Positions 1 to 8,234 of a stretch of 62,265 nt of DNA are shown here, piece by piece (position 1 is the stretch's first letter; the number at the start of each line of letters is the position of its first letter). Location of the stretch: positions 1 to 62,265 of the forward strand of contig JAFTDW010000059.1 of NCBI GenBank assembly GCA_017454015.1, read 5' to 3'. The translations under genes were made by a program, and so were the position numbers. The notes below the pieces were generated by a model. The model saw only the letters and a program-made list of their open reading frames with translations, did not search any database and had not been told where the DNA came from. This DNA is from Bacteroidales bacterium (GTDB lineage: Bacteria; Bacteroidota; Bacteroidia; Bacteroidales; P3).

Positions 1-152
1 AATTTTCTTATGCCATATAATCGGTGCTTTTTCCACCGCCCATCGGTTACAATGGCACCCCATTGCGCCCTCAGTGCCGCAGAAAAATCCCTCGATTATA
101 TGTCCAATTATTCTTATCAATAAAATCAAAACAGTTTCTTATGTTTCGTTAA

Positions 153-947
153 TTACGTTATATCGTTATCGCGATTTTGCGATAAAAAATGCTTTTCGCT
201 CTCTTGCCATAGCCATTGCGACAGCCCAGGGTTGAGCCATCGCTTGGGGAACGGGCGGCTGCGGTACCCGCGGAAGAGGCGTCCGCCTGTCTCGGCGGTA
301 ACGGCGTTGACAGCCGGCGTGGCGCCGCCCTCGGGTTTCTTGCAGAAAGGGCGGAAGAGGGTGTCAGCCAGCGGGTCGTACCAGCGATCCATGTGCAGCA
401 TGCGGCTGTCCACCACCCCAGGGTCGGTGACATTGATGCGGTAGCGGTCGCCGTGGCGGCGCAGCAGCTCGTCAAAGAGGAGCATCACGGCCAGCTTGCT
501 GGCGGCGTAGGTGCCCAGCTGGCTAAACGCTCCGGCGCCGGTGTTGAAAAAGTTATTGTCAATATGCGCTATGTTGCAGGTGAGCGACACCGTGCCCACT
601 ATGTTGGCTCCTTCGTTGAGCAGCGGGAGCAGTTCTCGGGTGAGCAGGTACACGCCGTAGTAGTTGGTGGCAATGGTCAGCTCCAAGCCCTCGGGCGTGG
701 TGGCGTAGGTGCGGCGCATGGTGCCGGCGTTGTGCAGCAGGCCGTCAATGCGTATGCCGTTGTCGGCCAGCCGCCGGGCAAATGTGTGTATGCTCTGCGG
801 CGAGCTTTGGTCGAGGTGGTTAAGGTTGCCGCTCTCCACTCGTCGAGAGGTGCCTATCACCGTGTAGCCCCTTTCGCGGAGCATACGGCAGGCCGCGCTG
901 CCTATAGCCCCGTCGCTGCCTGTAACTATTATGGTGCCTGCTGTCAT
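153..947 (-). CDS. Short-chain dehydrogenase/reductase (SDR)
   Basis: Predicted 264-residue cytosolic NAD(P)-dependent oxidoreductase; the substrate cannot be read from sequence. Visible motifs are the Rossmann dinucleotide loop TGSDGAIG near residue 9, the NAG motif (HNAGT) near residue 75 and the catalytic YAASK in mid-protein. I start at the ATG whose first base is 947, because the upstream in-frame extension lies inside the alkD gene and has no SDR similarity. Its ATG overlaps the TGA of the upstream gene (ATGA, 944-947), which suggests translational coupling in a three-gene minus-strand operon. The C-terminal third is less conserved than the core, as is usual for SDRs of broad specificity. 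Confidence 0.88.
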   Translation of the reverse strand: MTAGTIIVTGSDGAIGSAACRMLRERGYTVIGTSRRVESGNLNHLDQSSPQSIHTFARRLADNGIRIDGLLHNAGTMRRTYATTPEGLELTIATNYYGVYLLTRELLPLLNEGANIVGTVSLTCNIAHIDNNFFNTGAGAFSQLGTYAASKLAVMLLFDELLRRHGDRYRINVTDPGVVDSRMLHMDRWYDPLADTLFRPFCKKPEGGATPAVNAVTAETGGRLFRGYRSRPFPKRWLNPGLSQWLWQESEKHFLSQNRDNDIT

Positions 948-1726
948 AGCGTCATGATGTTCTTGCGTGTCGTCTCGGGCAGCCGTTCTATGGCGTAGCG
1001 CAGCATGGTGCGCGGCATCGCGGCGGCGCGAGGCATGTTGCCGTGGGGTGCCCTGTCTTGCAGCCATTCTGTAAGCCGAGGGGTATCGCGTTTGCCGGCC
1101 TCGCGCAGCAGCCATCCGGTGGCTTTCTGCAGCAGGTCGTGTAGGGGCTGTCCGTCGCCTTGCGGCAGCAGGAAGATGTCGGCAATGGTGTAGGTGTCGT
1201 CGAGCTCCCCATGGCGCAGGAACGCCATGGTTGAGACCATGCCTATACGCCGCACCCATAGGTTGTTGCCTTCTCCGGCCATGTCGCCGAGCATTCCTCT
1301 GTCGCGTGTCAGCAGCCAGTCGCCAAGCAGGCAGTAGCACGAGAGGTCCACCAGGTCCCAGTTGTCCACATACGACAGGCGTGGGTTGGGGGAGGGCAGC
1401 CGCCCGTGGGCGGCGTCGAGGTAGAGCTCTATGCAGCCGCTGCGGTACTCCTCGTCGCGCGAGTGGCGGTATTGTTCTATGAGTGTGAGCAGCGCCGCCA
1501 GCCGCAGCTCGTGCCACGGCGAGGTGAGGCACTCCAGCAGCTCGTCCCTCGTGGTGCTGCGCCACAGCTCTTTCACCACGCCGCGCGTGACAGGCACCTT
1601 TATGCCAAGAAACCTGTCGCCCTCGCCATACTCGCCTTTGCCGGTCTTGAAAAACCGGCTCAGCGTCTGCGCCTGGCGGTCGTCGCGCAGCGCAAGCATG
1701 GCGTCGTATAGCTTCGAGTTGCTCAT
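944..1726 (-). CDS. DNA alkylation repair protein, AlkD-like
   Basis: A 260-residue all-helical HEAT-like repeat protein of the AlkD family. Known members remove N3- and N7-alkylated purines from DNA. Family-typical segments include FFKTGKGEYGEGDRFLGIKVP near residues 25-45, the tryptophan/aspartate-rich YVDNWDLVDLSC in the middle, and LWVRRIGMVSTMAF further on. The length fits the family. It overlaps the SDR by ATGA downstream and the DUF2461 gene by 4 bp upstream, so the three are probably co-transcribed. Function is inferred from family membership; the glycosylase active site was not checked residue by residue. Confidence 0.9.
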   Translation of the reverse strand: MSNSKLYDAMLALRDDRQAQTLSRFFKTGKGEYGEGDRFLGIKVPVTRGVVKELWRSTTRDELLECLTSPWHELRLAALLTLIEQYRHSRDEEYRSGCIELYLDAAHGRLPSPNPRLSYVDNWDLVDLSCYCLLGDWLLTRDRGMLGDMAGEGNNLWVRRIGMVSTMAFLRHGELDDTYTIADIFLLPQGDGQPLHDLLQKATGWLLREAGKRDTPRLTEWLQDRAPHGNMPRAAAMPRTMLRYAIERLPETTRKNIMTL

Positions 1727-2424
1727 AGTATTTCGTACATTGCGCGGATAATAAACTTGTTGAGCGGCACGGTGGCGCGGAAAGCCCGCACTACGTGGTC
1801 AAAGAGCTTGTCGGTGAACAGCAGTTCGTCGGGCACGCTGTGCATGGAGCAGTAGTCCTTGTATTTCAGCAGGTCGGCATGCTGCCAGTCGGCGGGGTAG
1901 TCTTTAGGCACGCGTGTCAGCACCTTCTGGGTGAGGAAGGTGGTGCCGAAATAGCGTTTGTAGTCTTTGTTGTTGATGATGTCGAGAAACTCGTCGGTGT
2001 TGTAGAATATCTCCTGCCTTATGGCGGCGAGGGCCGCCGGCTCTGGCATGAAGATGCCGCCGCCGAGGGCGCAGTTGCCGTGCAGCCCGTAGTCCTCTAT
2101 GCCCAGCTGCATGTAGTAGCCTGGCACCGCGCAGCGGCGGTTGCCGCCGGTGGGCAGAAAAAAGGCTATGTGGGTCTTGTAGGGGCGCTTGTCGGGCGAG
2201 AACCGTATGTCACGGTTGATGCGGTAAAGGCATCCCTTGGCGGTGATGTCGCCAAGCGTCGGGTCGAGGGGCGTCATCACCTCTATAACCGCCGCGGTGA
2301 ACGCCATAAACTGTTCGCGTATGGCTTCCCACCGACTTTTGTTGTCCATGAACCATTCGCGGTTGTTGTTGACCGACAGCTCGTTGAAGAACTGCAGCGT
2401 GTCGGGGTGTATTGTGCCTTTCAT
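1723..2424 (-). CDS. DUF2461 / TIGR02453 family protein
   Basis: A 233-residue protein of the DUF2461 (TIGR02453) family, whose biochemical role is not established. The signature is visible: LQFFNELSVNNNREWFMDNK at residues 9-28, then DIRFSPDKRPYKTHIAFFL and GYYMQLG in the middle. It is the first gene of a three-gene operon with alkD-like and SDR genes, each joined by a 4 bp overlap. It starts at the ATG at 2424; the region upstream (2425-2590) is AT-rich and holds promoter-like elements on both strands. Co-occurrence with a DNA alkylation repair gene hints at a shared stress context, which is inference only. Confidence 0.85.
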   Translation of the reverse strand: MKGTIHPDTLQFFNELSVNNNREWFMDNKSRWEAIREQFMAFTAAVIEVMTPLDPTLGDITAKGCLYRINRDIRFSPDKRPYKTHIAFFLPTGGNRRCAVPGYYMQLGIEDYGLHGNCALGGGIFMPEPAALAAIRQEIFYNTDEFLDIINNKDYKRYFGTTFLTQKVLTRVPKDYPADWQHADLLKYKDYCSMHSVPDELLFTDKLFDHVVRAFRATVPLNKFIIRAMYEIL

Positions 2425-2590
2425 AATGCAAAGTTACGAAAAAAATCCGCCATAGCACATCGGTTGTCGCAAGTTGCTAAATTTTTTTTCCGTTGGCTGG
2501 ATTATTTTTCGTAATTTTGCAAACAAATTCATAAAGATACAGCATGAGTCAGCGTGAGTGACGCGCATTCAATAAAATAAAAATATTCCA

Positions 2591-2666
2591 AAGTATACTT
2601 GATAATATTTCTGCATATTCGCAAAATATACTTAATAATAATTTTGTATATTTGCAAAGTATACTT
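2591..2666 (+). promoter_or_regulatory. Three palindromic sites at 33 bp spacing upstream of DUF4143 ATPase 1
   Basis: The perfect 10 bp palindrome AAGTATACTT occurs at 2591-2600 and 2657-2666, with a one-base variant AAATATACTT at 2624-2633. The three sites are spaced exactly 33 bp apart, and the first two 33 bp units match at about 27 of 33 positions. A -7 box (TATATTTG, 2647-2654) lies between sites two and three, so the predicted transcription start falls inside the third site. This is a plausible operator array, perhaps for autoregulation (inference). Confidence 0.6.
2647..2654 (+). promoter_or_regulatory. Bacteroidota-type -7 box for ATPase 1
   Basis: TATATTTG matches the TAnnTTTG consensus of the Bacteroidota primary sigma factor and is followed by CA. 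The predicted start of transcription near 2661 leaves a leader of about 20 nt before the ATG at 2680. Confidence 0.55.
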
Positions 2667-2679
2667 TAGAATTATTGTT

Positions 2680-3954
2680 ATGGATAAACAACTCATTAAG
2701 AGCGTTATTGTCGAAAAACAGCAGCAAATCGGCAATATCAAACTGCTACAGAGGGCTGAGGTTTTCGATGAAAATTCGTGCTATGTGCTTATTGGCATAC
2801 GACGCGCAGGCAAGTCATACACCCTATACCAAGAAATTCAGTCAAAGCTCTCGTCGGGGAAAATCAAGGCGGAAGACTTCCTTTATATAAACTTTGAGGA
2901 TGAGCGCATAGCCCCCATACAAGGGAGTGAGCTGGGGCTGCTGCTCGATGCATACAGGGAGATGTACGACCAGGAGAACCCCCTAATATATCTTGACGAG
3001 ATACAGAACGTGGATGGCTGGGAGAAGTTTGCAAGACGCATGGCCGAGGAGAAGCGTCATGTGATGATTACCGGCAGCAATGCCAGGATGCTCAGCCATG
3101 AGATTGCATCCACTCTTGGAGGCAGCTATATCCAACGGAACATATACCCCTTCTCATTCAAGGAATTCCTCACTTATAATGGGGTAAGCCTTGACCGCAA
3201 CTGGGAATTTAATCCCGACCAGAGGCTTGCGGTAATCAGGCACTTTGCAGAGTATTTCGTTCATGGCGGTTTCGCCGAGTCGTTCGACAAGACAGACAAA
3301 CGCGAATGGCTCACTTCGCTGTACCAGAAGATACTCATGGGCGACATAGTGGAGCGCAACAAGATACGCAACCCGCGAATTCTCCGCGTGTTGGCCCGTA
3401 AATTGGCAGAGAGCGTCATGCAACCCACAACCCTGAAAAGGTTGGAGCACATCATCAAGTCGACAGGCGACAGCATAAGCCCCACGGTCTTGAAAGACTA
3501 CATCGGCTACATGGAGGATGCCTATCTCATCACCTCCATACCCAACCTTGTATCGCCCATCACTGAGCAACAGACCATCATGAAACGCTATTTCTCCGAC
3601 AACGGCATTCTCGGCCTTTTCCTTATGGGTGGCGAGACCAAGCTGCTGGAGAACATCGTGGCCGTCCACCTGAACAGACAGTATCACAATACCTACGGTG
3701 AGCCGCGCCTGTTCTATTACAGCAAAGGAGTGGAGATAGATTTCTGTATTCCGGAGGAGAACAAGGCCATACAGGTATCATTCAGTATTGACGACCCCGC
3801 CACTTACGAGCGCGAGGTGGGGGGGATGGTTAAGTTCCTGAAGGCGTACAAGCAATATCAAGGTATCATTGTCACCTGGGACACCGAGCGCCGGATTGTC
3901 GATGACGGCATTGCCATAGAGGTGGTGCCGGTGTGGAAATGGTTGCTGGTTTGA
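2680..3954 (+). CDS. AAA+ ATPase with DUF4143 domain (copy 1)
   Basis: A 424-residue protein with an N-terminal P-loop ATPase (AAA_14 type) and a C-terminal DUF4143 domain; the cellular role of this large family is unknown. Walker A is GIRRAGKS (residues 39-46), Walker B LIYLDEIQ (about 102-109), followed by the sensor-like MITGSNARML. The C-terminal part contains EIDF followed by a beta strand ending IQVSFS, which resembles a degenerate PD-(D/E)XK nuclease core (inference). The ORF is open 27 codons further upstream, but that part overlaps the palindromic repeats and promoter, so I use the ATG at 2680. It stands alone, AT-richer than its neighbours, and is one of three such genes in the window. 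Confidence 0.88.
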   Translation: MDKQLIKSVIVEKQQQIGNIKLLQRAEVFDENSCYVLIGIRRAGKSYTLYQEIQSKLSSGKIKAEDFLYINFEDERIAPIQGSELGLLLDAYREMYDQENPLIYLDEIQNVDGWEKFARRMAEEKRHVMITGSNARMLSHEIASTLGGSYIQRNIYPFSFKEFLTYNGVSLDRNWEFNPDQRLAVIRHFAEYFVHGGFAESFDKTDKREWLTSLYQKILMGDIVERNKIRNPRILRVLARKLAESVMQPTTLKRLEHIIKSTGDSISPTVLKDYIGYMEDAYLITSIPNLVSPITEQQTIMKRYFSDNGILGLFLMGGETKLLENIVAVHLNRQYHNTYGEPRLFYYSKGVEIDFCIPEENKAIQVSFSIDDPATYEREVGGMVKFLKAYKQYQGIIVTWDTERRIVDDGIAIEVVPVWKWLLV

Positions 3955-4057
3955 AGGCGGGCGACCTCGCTTTTATGACGTTGAGGGCGGCAAATCCGCG
4001 TCAAAGACGGGATGTTAAAAGTTACAACTGTATAAGTTATTGTGGTTTAGATAATTA

Positions 4058-4066
4058 CCCCCCCCC
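4058..4066 (+). repeat. Run of nine C
   Basis: Homopolymer tract in an otherwise AT-rich intergenic stretch (3955-4215), about 70 bp upstream of a -7 box at 4135-4142. Such tracts are prone to slippage. Confidence 0.7.
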
Positions 4067-4134
4067 ATATGCGGCGGTAGCCTAATTGTTAAATAGTTTA
4101 GTATGAATGTTTTTTGCATTTCATTTTTTATTTG

Positions 4135-4142
4135 TAATTTTG
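4135..4142 (+). promoter_or_regulatory. Predicted -7 box TAATTTTG
   Basis: Matches TAnnTTTG and is followed by CAAAATAATTCAC. A nearly identical stretch (TAATTTTGCAAA followed by AAATTCA) occurs at about 2513-2535. It would drive the small ORF at 4216 and the lipoprotein at 4509. Confidence 0.45.
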
Positions 4143-4215
4143 CAAAATAATTCACAGCAAAAACTTCTTGTACTTTAACCTTTAACTATTGGACAATCAA
4201 GTGACAACGTATTTT

Positions 4216-4458
4216 ATGCAAAACAAGGAATTGGAGTCTGTTTTTTCTCAAACGCGTTTCTCCCGCCTCGGCATTGAGCATGTATCGACTAATTTGCTCT
4301 CTGCGTGTCGAAAACGTTTGGATTATATCAGACCCGATATTAATGTTTTCGCCTTTGTCGCCGAAAAAGGTTTTGCCATTACTTCGGGAAATCTTATCGA
4401 GGATTTGCAAGAGAGTGATGAGAATTACGACAACAATAGTTTTGACAGCTATTTCTAA
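4216..4458 (+). CDS. Possible small protein with acidic C-terminus
   Basis: An 80-codon ORF from the ATG at 4216 (a TTG at 4189 is also in frame). The C-terminal half, from YIRPDINVF through EKGFAITSG to an Asp/Glu/Asn-rich tail, resembles small Bacteroidales proteins that pair a PxIxV segment with a GFAxSG segment and an acidic end. I recall these only as a loose class of unknown function. The N-terminal half (about 4248-4317) is a diverged copy of the interspersed repeat found at 6179, 30351, 32621 and 36345, so it may be repeat-derived and not ancestral coding sequence. It lies 50 bp upstream of the frameshifted lipoprotein on the same strand. Low confidence that it is translated. Confidence 0.35.
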   Translation: MQNKELESVFSQTRFSRLGIEHVSTNLLSACRKRLDYIRPDINVFAFVAEKGFAITSGNLIEDLQESDENYDNNSFDSYF

Positions 4459-4508
4459 GTTATTGTCGGCACGGGTTGTGCCAATGGAGTTTTAATTTCG
4501 TAAAAAAA

Positions 4509-6076
4509 ATGCCAAAGTATTCGTTACATATTGCCATAGTGGCGTTTGTCGTTTTGCTCTTTATGGGTGGATGCAGCAAAGAGAACGGTCCACAGGAATT
4601 CAGAGCCACCATCACGAGGCCTACCGACGACCAGAAAATATCGCTCAGCGGTACCAAGCTCTATTGGGCGTCGGGCGACAAAATACGTGTCTACGACGAG
4701 TTGTCGAACCAAGCCGACTACATACTTACAGGCGGTGTGTCCGCGTCGCGCGGTGTTTTCAAATTCGACGACGGCGCAGTCCTCTCGTCGGGTCCTTATT
4801 CGGTCGTTTACCCTGCCGATGCCAGAACCGGCGTGCATCAGATAAACCTGCCGTACATACAATATACGCCCGACGGCTCGCTCAGCGATGTGCCGCTCTA
4901 TGGCGAGACCTCCACTACGGCAGTCGATTTCTACCACATGTGCGGTGTTGTGCGTTTCCGCCTGTCGGCCACGACGGCTGTTAGCCTCAGCCGTATCACC
5001 CTGGCTACCGACATCAACACCAACGGTACCTCCACCTTCAGTGGCAGCGGCACCAAGGTGGCCGTCACCGCGCCCAACGGCAACAACGTAACCACCATGG
5101 CGTGCGACGTGGCGCAGAGCATAGCCTCGCCCAACGATTTCTACATGTATCTGCCGCCCGGACGCTACAACACATTCCGTGTTCTCATGACCGCTGCCAA
5201 TGGCTCGGTGTGCGCCATGCATGCCAACAGGCCCATTGTGGTGGAGCGCGGCAAGATAGTCACCATAACGCTCTCAGGCCTGGTGTTCACAGCCACCGCT
5301 TCAGCACCTCGGAAACATCCTCGGTGATTATAGCCCCCGGCAATCTGCAGTACATAGGCTCGGCCAACCCCCCGTATTGGAAATTCGCCGACAGGCAATA
5401 TGAGTACTTTGGCAACAACGGGCAGGGTTCCGATGCCGTCAATGTGGACCGCGACTTGTTTGGTTGGGGCACCAGCGGTTGGAACAGCGGCGCCAACTGC
5501 TACCAACCGTGGTCAACGAGCGATAACTGGATTGACTATCGTCCGGGTGGCGACGCCAACAACGACCTTACTGGCGCATACGCTTATGCCGACTGGGGCA
5601 TTAACAATGTTATCCGCAATGCTCCGGGTCTGTGGCGGTCGTTGACAGACGAAGAACAAAGGTATATATTCCTCTACCGGTCGGCTTCGACGGTGAACGG
5701 AGTTCCCAATGCCCGTTTCACAGAGGGTATGGTGAATGGTGTCGAGGGTTTGTTTTTGTTCCCCGACCAATACGTACATCCCGCCGGTGTGCCGCAACCC
5801 GAAGGAATCGACGACCAGGGGCATGGATTTTCTCAAAACCATTATTCGGCAACAGAGTGGTTGAGTATGGAAACTGCCGGGGCCGTGTTTTTGCCTTGTG
5901 CAGGCTACCGCCAAGGGACGACCCTCTACAGCCAGGGAGAGTCCGGCTACTATTGGACGTCCACCCACTTTTCTATTGGTAGCGCATATTATACGTACGT
6001 AGGAATCTATTCCGCCCCAGGCAGAGTTCAGGAGAGAGACGATGGTATGTCCGTCCGTTTGGTGAGGAACCAATAA
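4509..6076 (+). pseudogene. Surface lipoprotein, fimbrillin-like plus C-type-lectin-like domain (member 1), frameshifted
   Basis: First of five paralogues in the window. The N-terminus has a lipoprotein signal with lipobox ending GGC (Cys22) followed by SKE. A fimbrillin-like (Mfa-like) half runs to about residue 262, then the frame is lost: GLVFTA is followed by TASAPRK instead of the HRFST seen in the paralogues. The correct frame resumes at once with HRFSTSETSS. One missing C near 5293-5295 (GCCAC where the paralogue-like reading needs GCCCAC) explains it, and restoring it gives 522 codons, the same length as two paralogues. The C-terminal half is FISUMP/C-type-lectin-like and ends MSVRLVRNQ. 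This could be a true inactivating mutation, population heterogeneity or a sequencing error. Start ATG at 4509 was chosen over an in-frame TTG at 4476. Confidence 0.82.
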
Positions 6077-6086
6077 TTTGCCCATT

Positions 6087-6160
6087 GCGTGCCGCTGCGC
6101 GGCACGCATCCAAAACAATTATAACGCCAACGGTGCATTCGCACCGTTGGCGTCTCTTTT
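6087..6160 (+). terminator. Tandem hairpins, intrinsic terminator
   Basis: Two perfect hairpins follow the lipoprotein stop. The first pairs GCGTGCCGC (6087-6095) with 6099-6107. The second pairs CGCCAACGGTGC (6125-6136) with 6141-6152 and is followed by TCTCTTTT. Confidence 0.8.
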
Positions 6161-6178
6161 GGCCATAGGTGTGCCCTT

Positions 6179-6263
6179 GGTTTCTTCGAAACCTCGTTTT
6201 CTCGCCTCGGCATAGCGCAAACACTGCGTGATTTGCCCTCTGCACTCGGCTAACGAAAACGTT
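6179..6263 (+). repeat. Interspersed repeat, type A
   Basis: An 85 bp copy of the element that recurs at 30351-30437, 32621-32707 and 36345-36430 (over 90% similar by eye). It begins GGTTTCTTCG, has an interior hairpin around GCAAACACTGCGTGATTTGC, and ends TAACGAAAACGTT. The outer CGTTTTC and GAAAACG form an inverted pair. Confidence 0.8.
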
Positions 6264-6275
6264 CCATTTCGTGGG

Positions 6276-6333
6276 TCGTTTTCTGGCCGCGGCAGTGTAA
6301 GCAAGCTTCCACTGCTCTTGCTGAACGAAAACG
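6276..6333 (+). repeat. Interspersed repeat, type B
   Basis: Shares the outer TCGTTTTCT and AACGAAAACG ends with type A, but has a different interior (GGCCGCGGCAGTGTAAGC to ACTGCTCTTGC). Related copies lie inverted at 52763-52829 and, interrupted, at 56201-56369. It sits 12 bp after the type A copy. Confidence 0.7.
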
Positions 6334-6442
6334 CTGTTTTTATGTCGCTGTCCGTCAGTGGCTTTTTTTTTACATATTAAATATTGATACATTATAGATG
6401 ATGTACATGCAGGTTTAGTGGTATTATGTTGAAAAAAATTGT

Positions 6443-6450
6443 TATCTTTG
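6443..6450 (+). promoter_or_regulatory. Predicted -7 box for the MFS gene
   Basis: TATCTTTG followed by CA, a canonical match to TAnnTTTG, about 47 bp before the ATG at 6497. Confidence 0.65.
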
Positions 6451-6496
6451 CATATTGCTATTGTTTTGAAATATTAACATAAATTATTGATATACA

Positions 6497-8131
6497 ATGA
6501 CTGAAAAACTAAAAACGTTGCGCGACAGCGCCGCTATGCGCTGGACCGCGTTGCTGCTGCTGGCTTTGGCCATGTTCTGCAGCTATGTGTTTATGGACAT
6601 CCTGTCGCCTATCAAGGACTTGATGCAGGACACCCGCGGATGGGACAGCGCCTCGTTCGGCCGTATGCAGGGCGCCGAGGTGTTCCTCAACGTCTATGTG
6701 TTCTTCCTCATCTTTGCCGGTATCATCCTCGACAAGATGGGTGTGCGTTTCACCGCAGTGCTTTCGGGCGCAGTGATGCTCGTAGGCGGCTTGATTAAGT
6801 TCTATGCCGTGAGCGATGCCTTCATGGGCACCGGTCTCGAGCGTTGGTTTACCGACCACCTCAACTGGAATGGCGAACTTCCTGTGATAGGCGCCATACT
6901 GCCCTTCTGCGACGGCATGCCCGCCTCGGCAAAGCTGGCAGCCTGCGGCTTCATGCTGTTTGGCTGCGGCTGCGAGATGGCCGGTATCACCGTGAGCCGC
7001 GGTATTGTGAAGTGGTTTAAGGGTCGCGAGACCGCTCTGGCTATGGGCAGCGAGATGGCTCTCGCCCGTCTGGGTGTTGCCACCTGCATGATATTCAGCC
7101 CCTTCTTCGCCAAGCTCGGCGGTGAGGTGCATGTCGACAACTCCGTCAAGTTCGGCGTGGTGCTGCTCTGCATCGCCCTTATCATGTTCATCACCTACTT
7201 CTTCATGGACAAGAAACTCGACAGCCAGACAGGCGAAGCCGAGGAAAAGGACGATCCATTCAAGATCAGCGACCTCGGCAAGATTTTCTCCAGCCTCGGC
7301 TTTTGGCTCGTGGCTCTGCTCTGCGTGCTCTACTACAGCGCCATCTTCCCCTTCCAGAAGTATGCCGTCAACATGCTGCAGTGCAACCTCACGCTCAATC
7401 CCGCCGCCGAGGGTACTTTCTGGGCCGACAGCAAGGTGGCTATAGTGCAATACATCATCATGCTGGTTGTCGCCGTGTGCTCGTTTGCCAGCAACTTCTC
7501 CAATAAGAAAGGCCTGAAGTTCGGTCTTATGGCCGCCGCCGTCGTGGCTCTGGTAGTATACTGCTACATGGGCTATATGCGTGGCACCGCCGAGACCATC
7601 TTCGCCGTGTTCCCGCTCCTGGCCGTGGCTATCACCCCGATACTGGGCAACTATGTGGACCACAAGGGCAAGGCTGCCACCATGCTTATGCTTGGTTCTA
7701 TACTGCTCGTAATCTGCCACCTCACCTTCGCCTTCATCTTGCCGGTGTTCAAGGGCAGCCCCGTTGGAGGCATTATCGTGGCCTATGTCACTATCCTCGT
7801 GCTGGGCGCCAGCTTCTCGCTGGTTCCCGCAGCTCTCTGGCCCTCGGTGCCTAAGCTGGTCGACGAGAAGATCATCGGCTCGGCCTACGCCGCCATATTC
7901 TGGATACAGAATATCGGCCTCGGCCTCTTCCCCGCACTCATTGGCATAGTGCTCAACAAGACCAACGCCGAAGGCACCGCCGCCCACGAGCTCAACTACA
8001 CATGGGCTCTCGTCATGCTGGCAGCTCTCGGCATTGCCGCCATGCTCATATCGGTCTACCTCAAGGCTGTCGACAAGAAGAAAGGCTACGGCCTCGAGCA
8101 GCCCAACATCAAAGAGGAGAAGGCTGAATAA
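6497..8131 (+). CDS. Major facilitator superfamily transporter
   Basis: A 544-residue inner-membrane protein with about 12 hydrophobic segments, the first at residues 15-35 (WTALLLLALAMFCSYVFMD). The loop between TM2 and TM3 carries DKMGVR, matching the MFS motif A pattern GxxxDxxGxR. A long hydrophilic centre (DKKLDSQTGEAEEKDDPFK) separates the two six-helix halves. The C-terminal tail is charged (ends EEKAE). The substrate is unknown; I cannot separate a nutrient importer from a small-peptide or anion carrier. It has its own promoter and a strong terminator, so it is probably monocistronic. Confidence 0.85.
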   Translation: MTEKLKTLRDSAAMRWTALLLLALAMFCSYVFMDILSPIKDLMQDTRGWDSASFGRMQGAEVFLNVYVFFLIFAGIILDKMGVRFTAVLSGAVMLVGGLIKFYAVSDAFMGTGLERWFTDHLNWNGELPVIGAILPFCDGMPASAKLAACGFMLFGCGCEMAGITVSRGIVKWFKGRETALAMGSEMALARLGVATCMIFSPFFAKLGGEVHVDNSVKFGVVLLCIALIMFITYFFMDKKLDSQTGEAEEKDDPFKISDLGKIFSSLGFWLVALLCVLYYSAIFPFQKYAVNMLQCNLTLNPAAEGTFWADSKVAIVQYIIMLVVAVCSFASNFSNKKGLKFGLMAAAVVALVVYCYMGYMRGTAETIFAVFPLLAVAITPILGNYVDHKGKAATMLMLGSILLVICHLTFAFILPVFKGSPVGGIIVAYVTILVLGASFSLVPAALWPSVPKLVDEKIIGSAYAAIFWIQNIGLGLFPALIGIVLNKTNAEGTAAHELNYTWALVMLAALGIAAMLISVYLKAVDKKKGYGLEQPNIKEEKAE

Positions 8132-8152
8132 GCTACAATGAGAAATATAGCC

Positions 8153-8190
8153 AAAAAGGAAATTCCATGCTGCCATGGAATTTCCTTTTT
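8153..8190 (+). terminator. Intrinsic terminator after the MFS gene
   Basis: A perfect 17 bp stem (AAAAAGGAAATTCCATG, 8153-8169, with 8174-8190) around a 4-base loop, ending in TTTTT. The A-tract/T-tract stem could work in both directions. Confidence 0.88.
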
Positions 8191-8234
8191 GTTAATGATT
8201 CTATCAAATCTATTAATTCTATTAGTCTCTACCG

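Noticed and set aside
948-1565. N-terminal extension of the first SDR ORF to 470 residues
   Set aside because: The added part is an out-of-frame reading of the alkD gene (His/Ala/Arg-rich); the SDR begins at MTAGTIIVTGS.
5283-5300. Programmed ribosomal frameshift in lipoprotein member 1
   Set aside because: No slippery heptamer or downstream stimulatory structure, and the four paralogues need no shift.
6509-8176. Long minus-strand ORF (about 555 codons) opposite the MFS gene
   Set aside because: Rich in His/Glu/Gly with no family resemblance; it is the antisense shadow of a clear 12-helix transporter.
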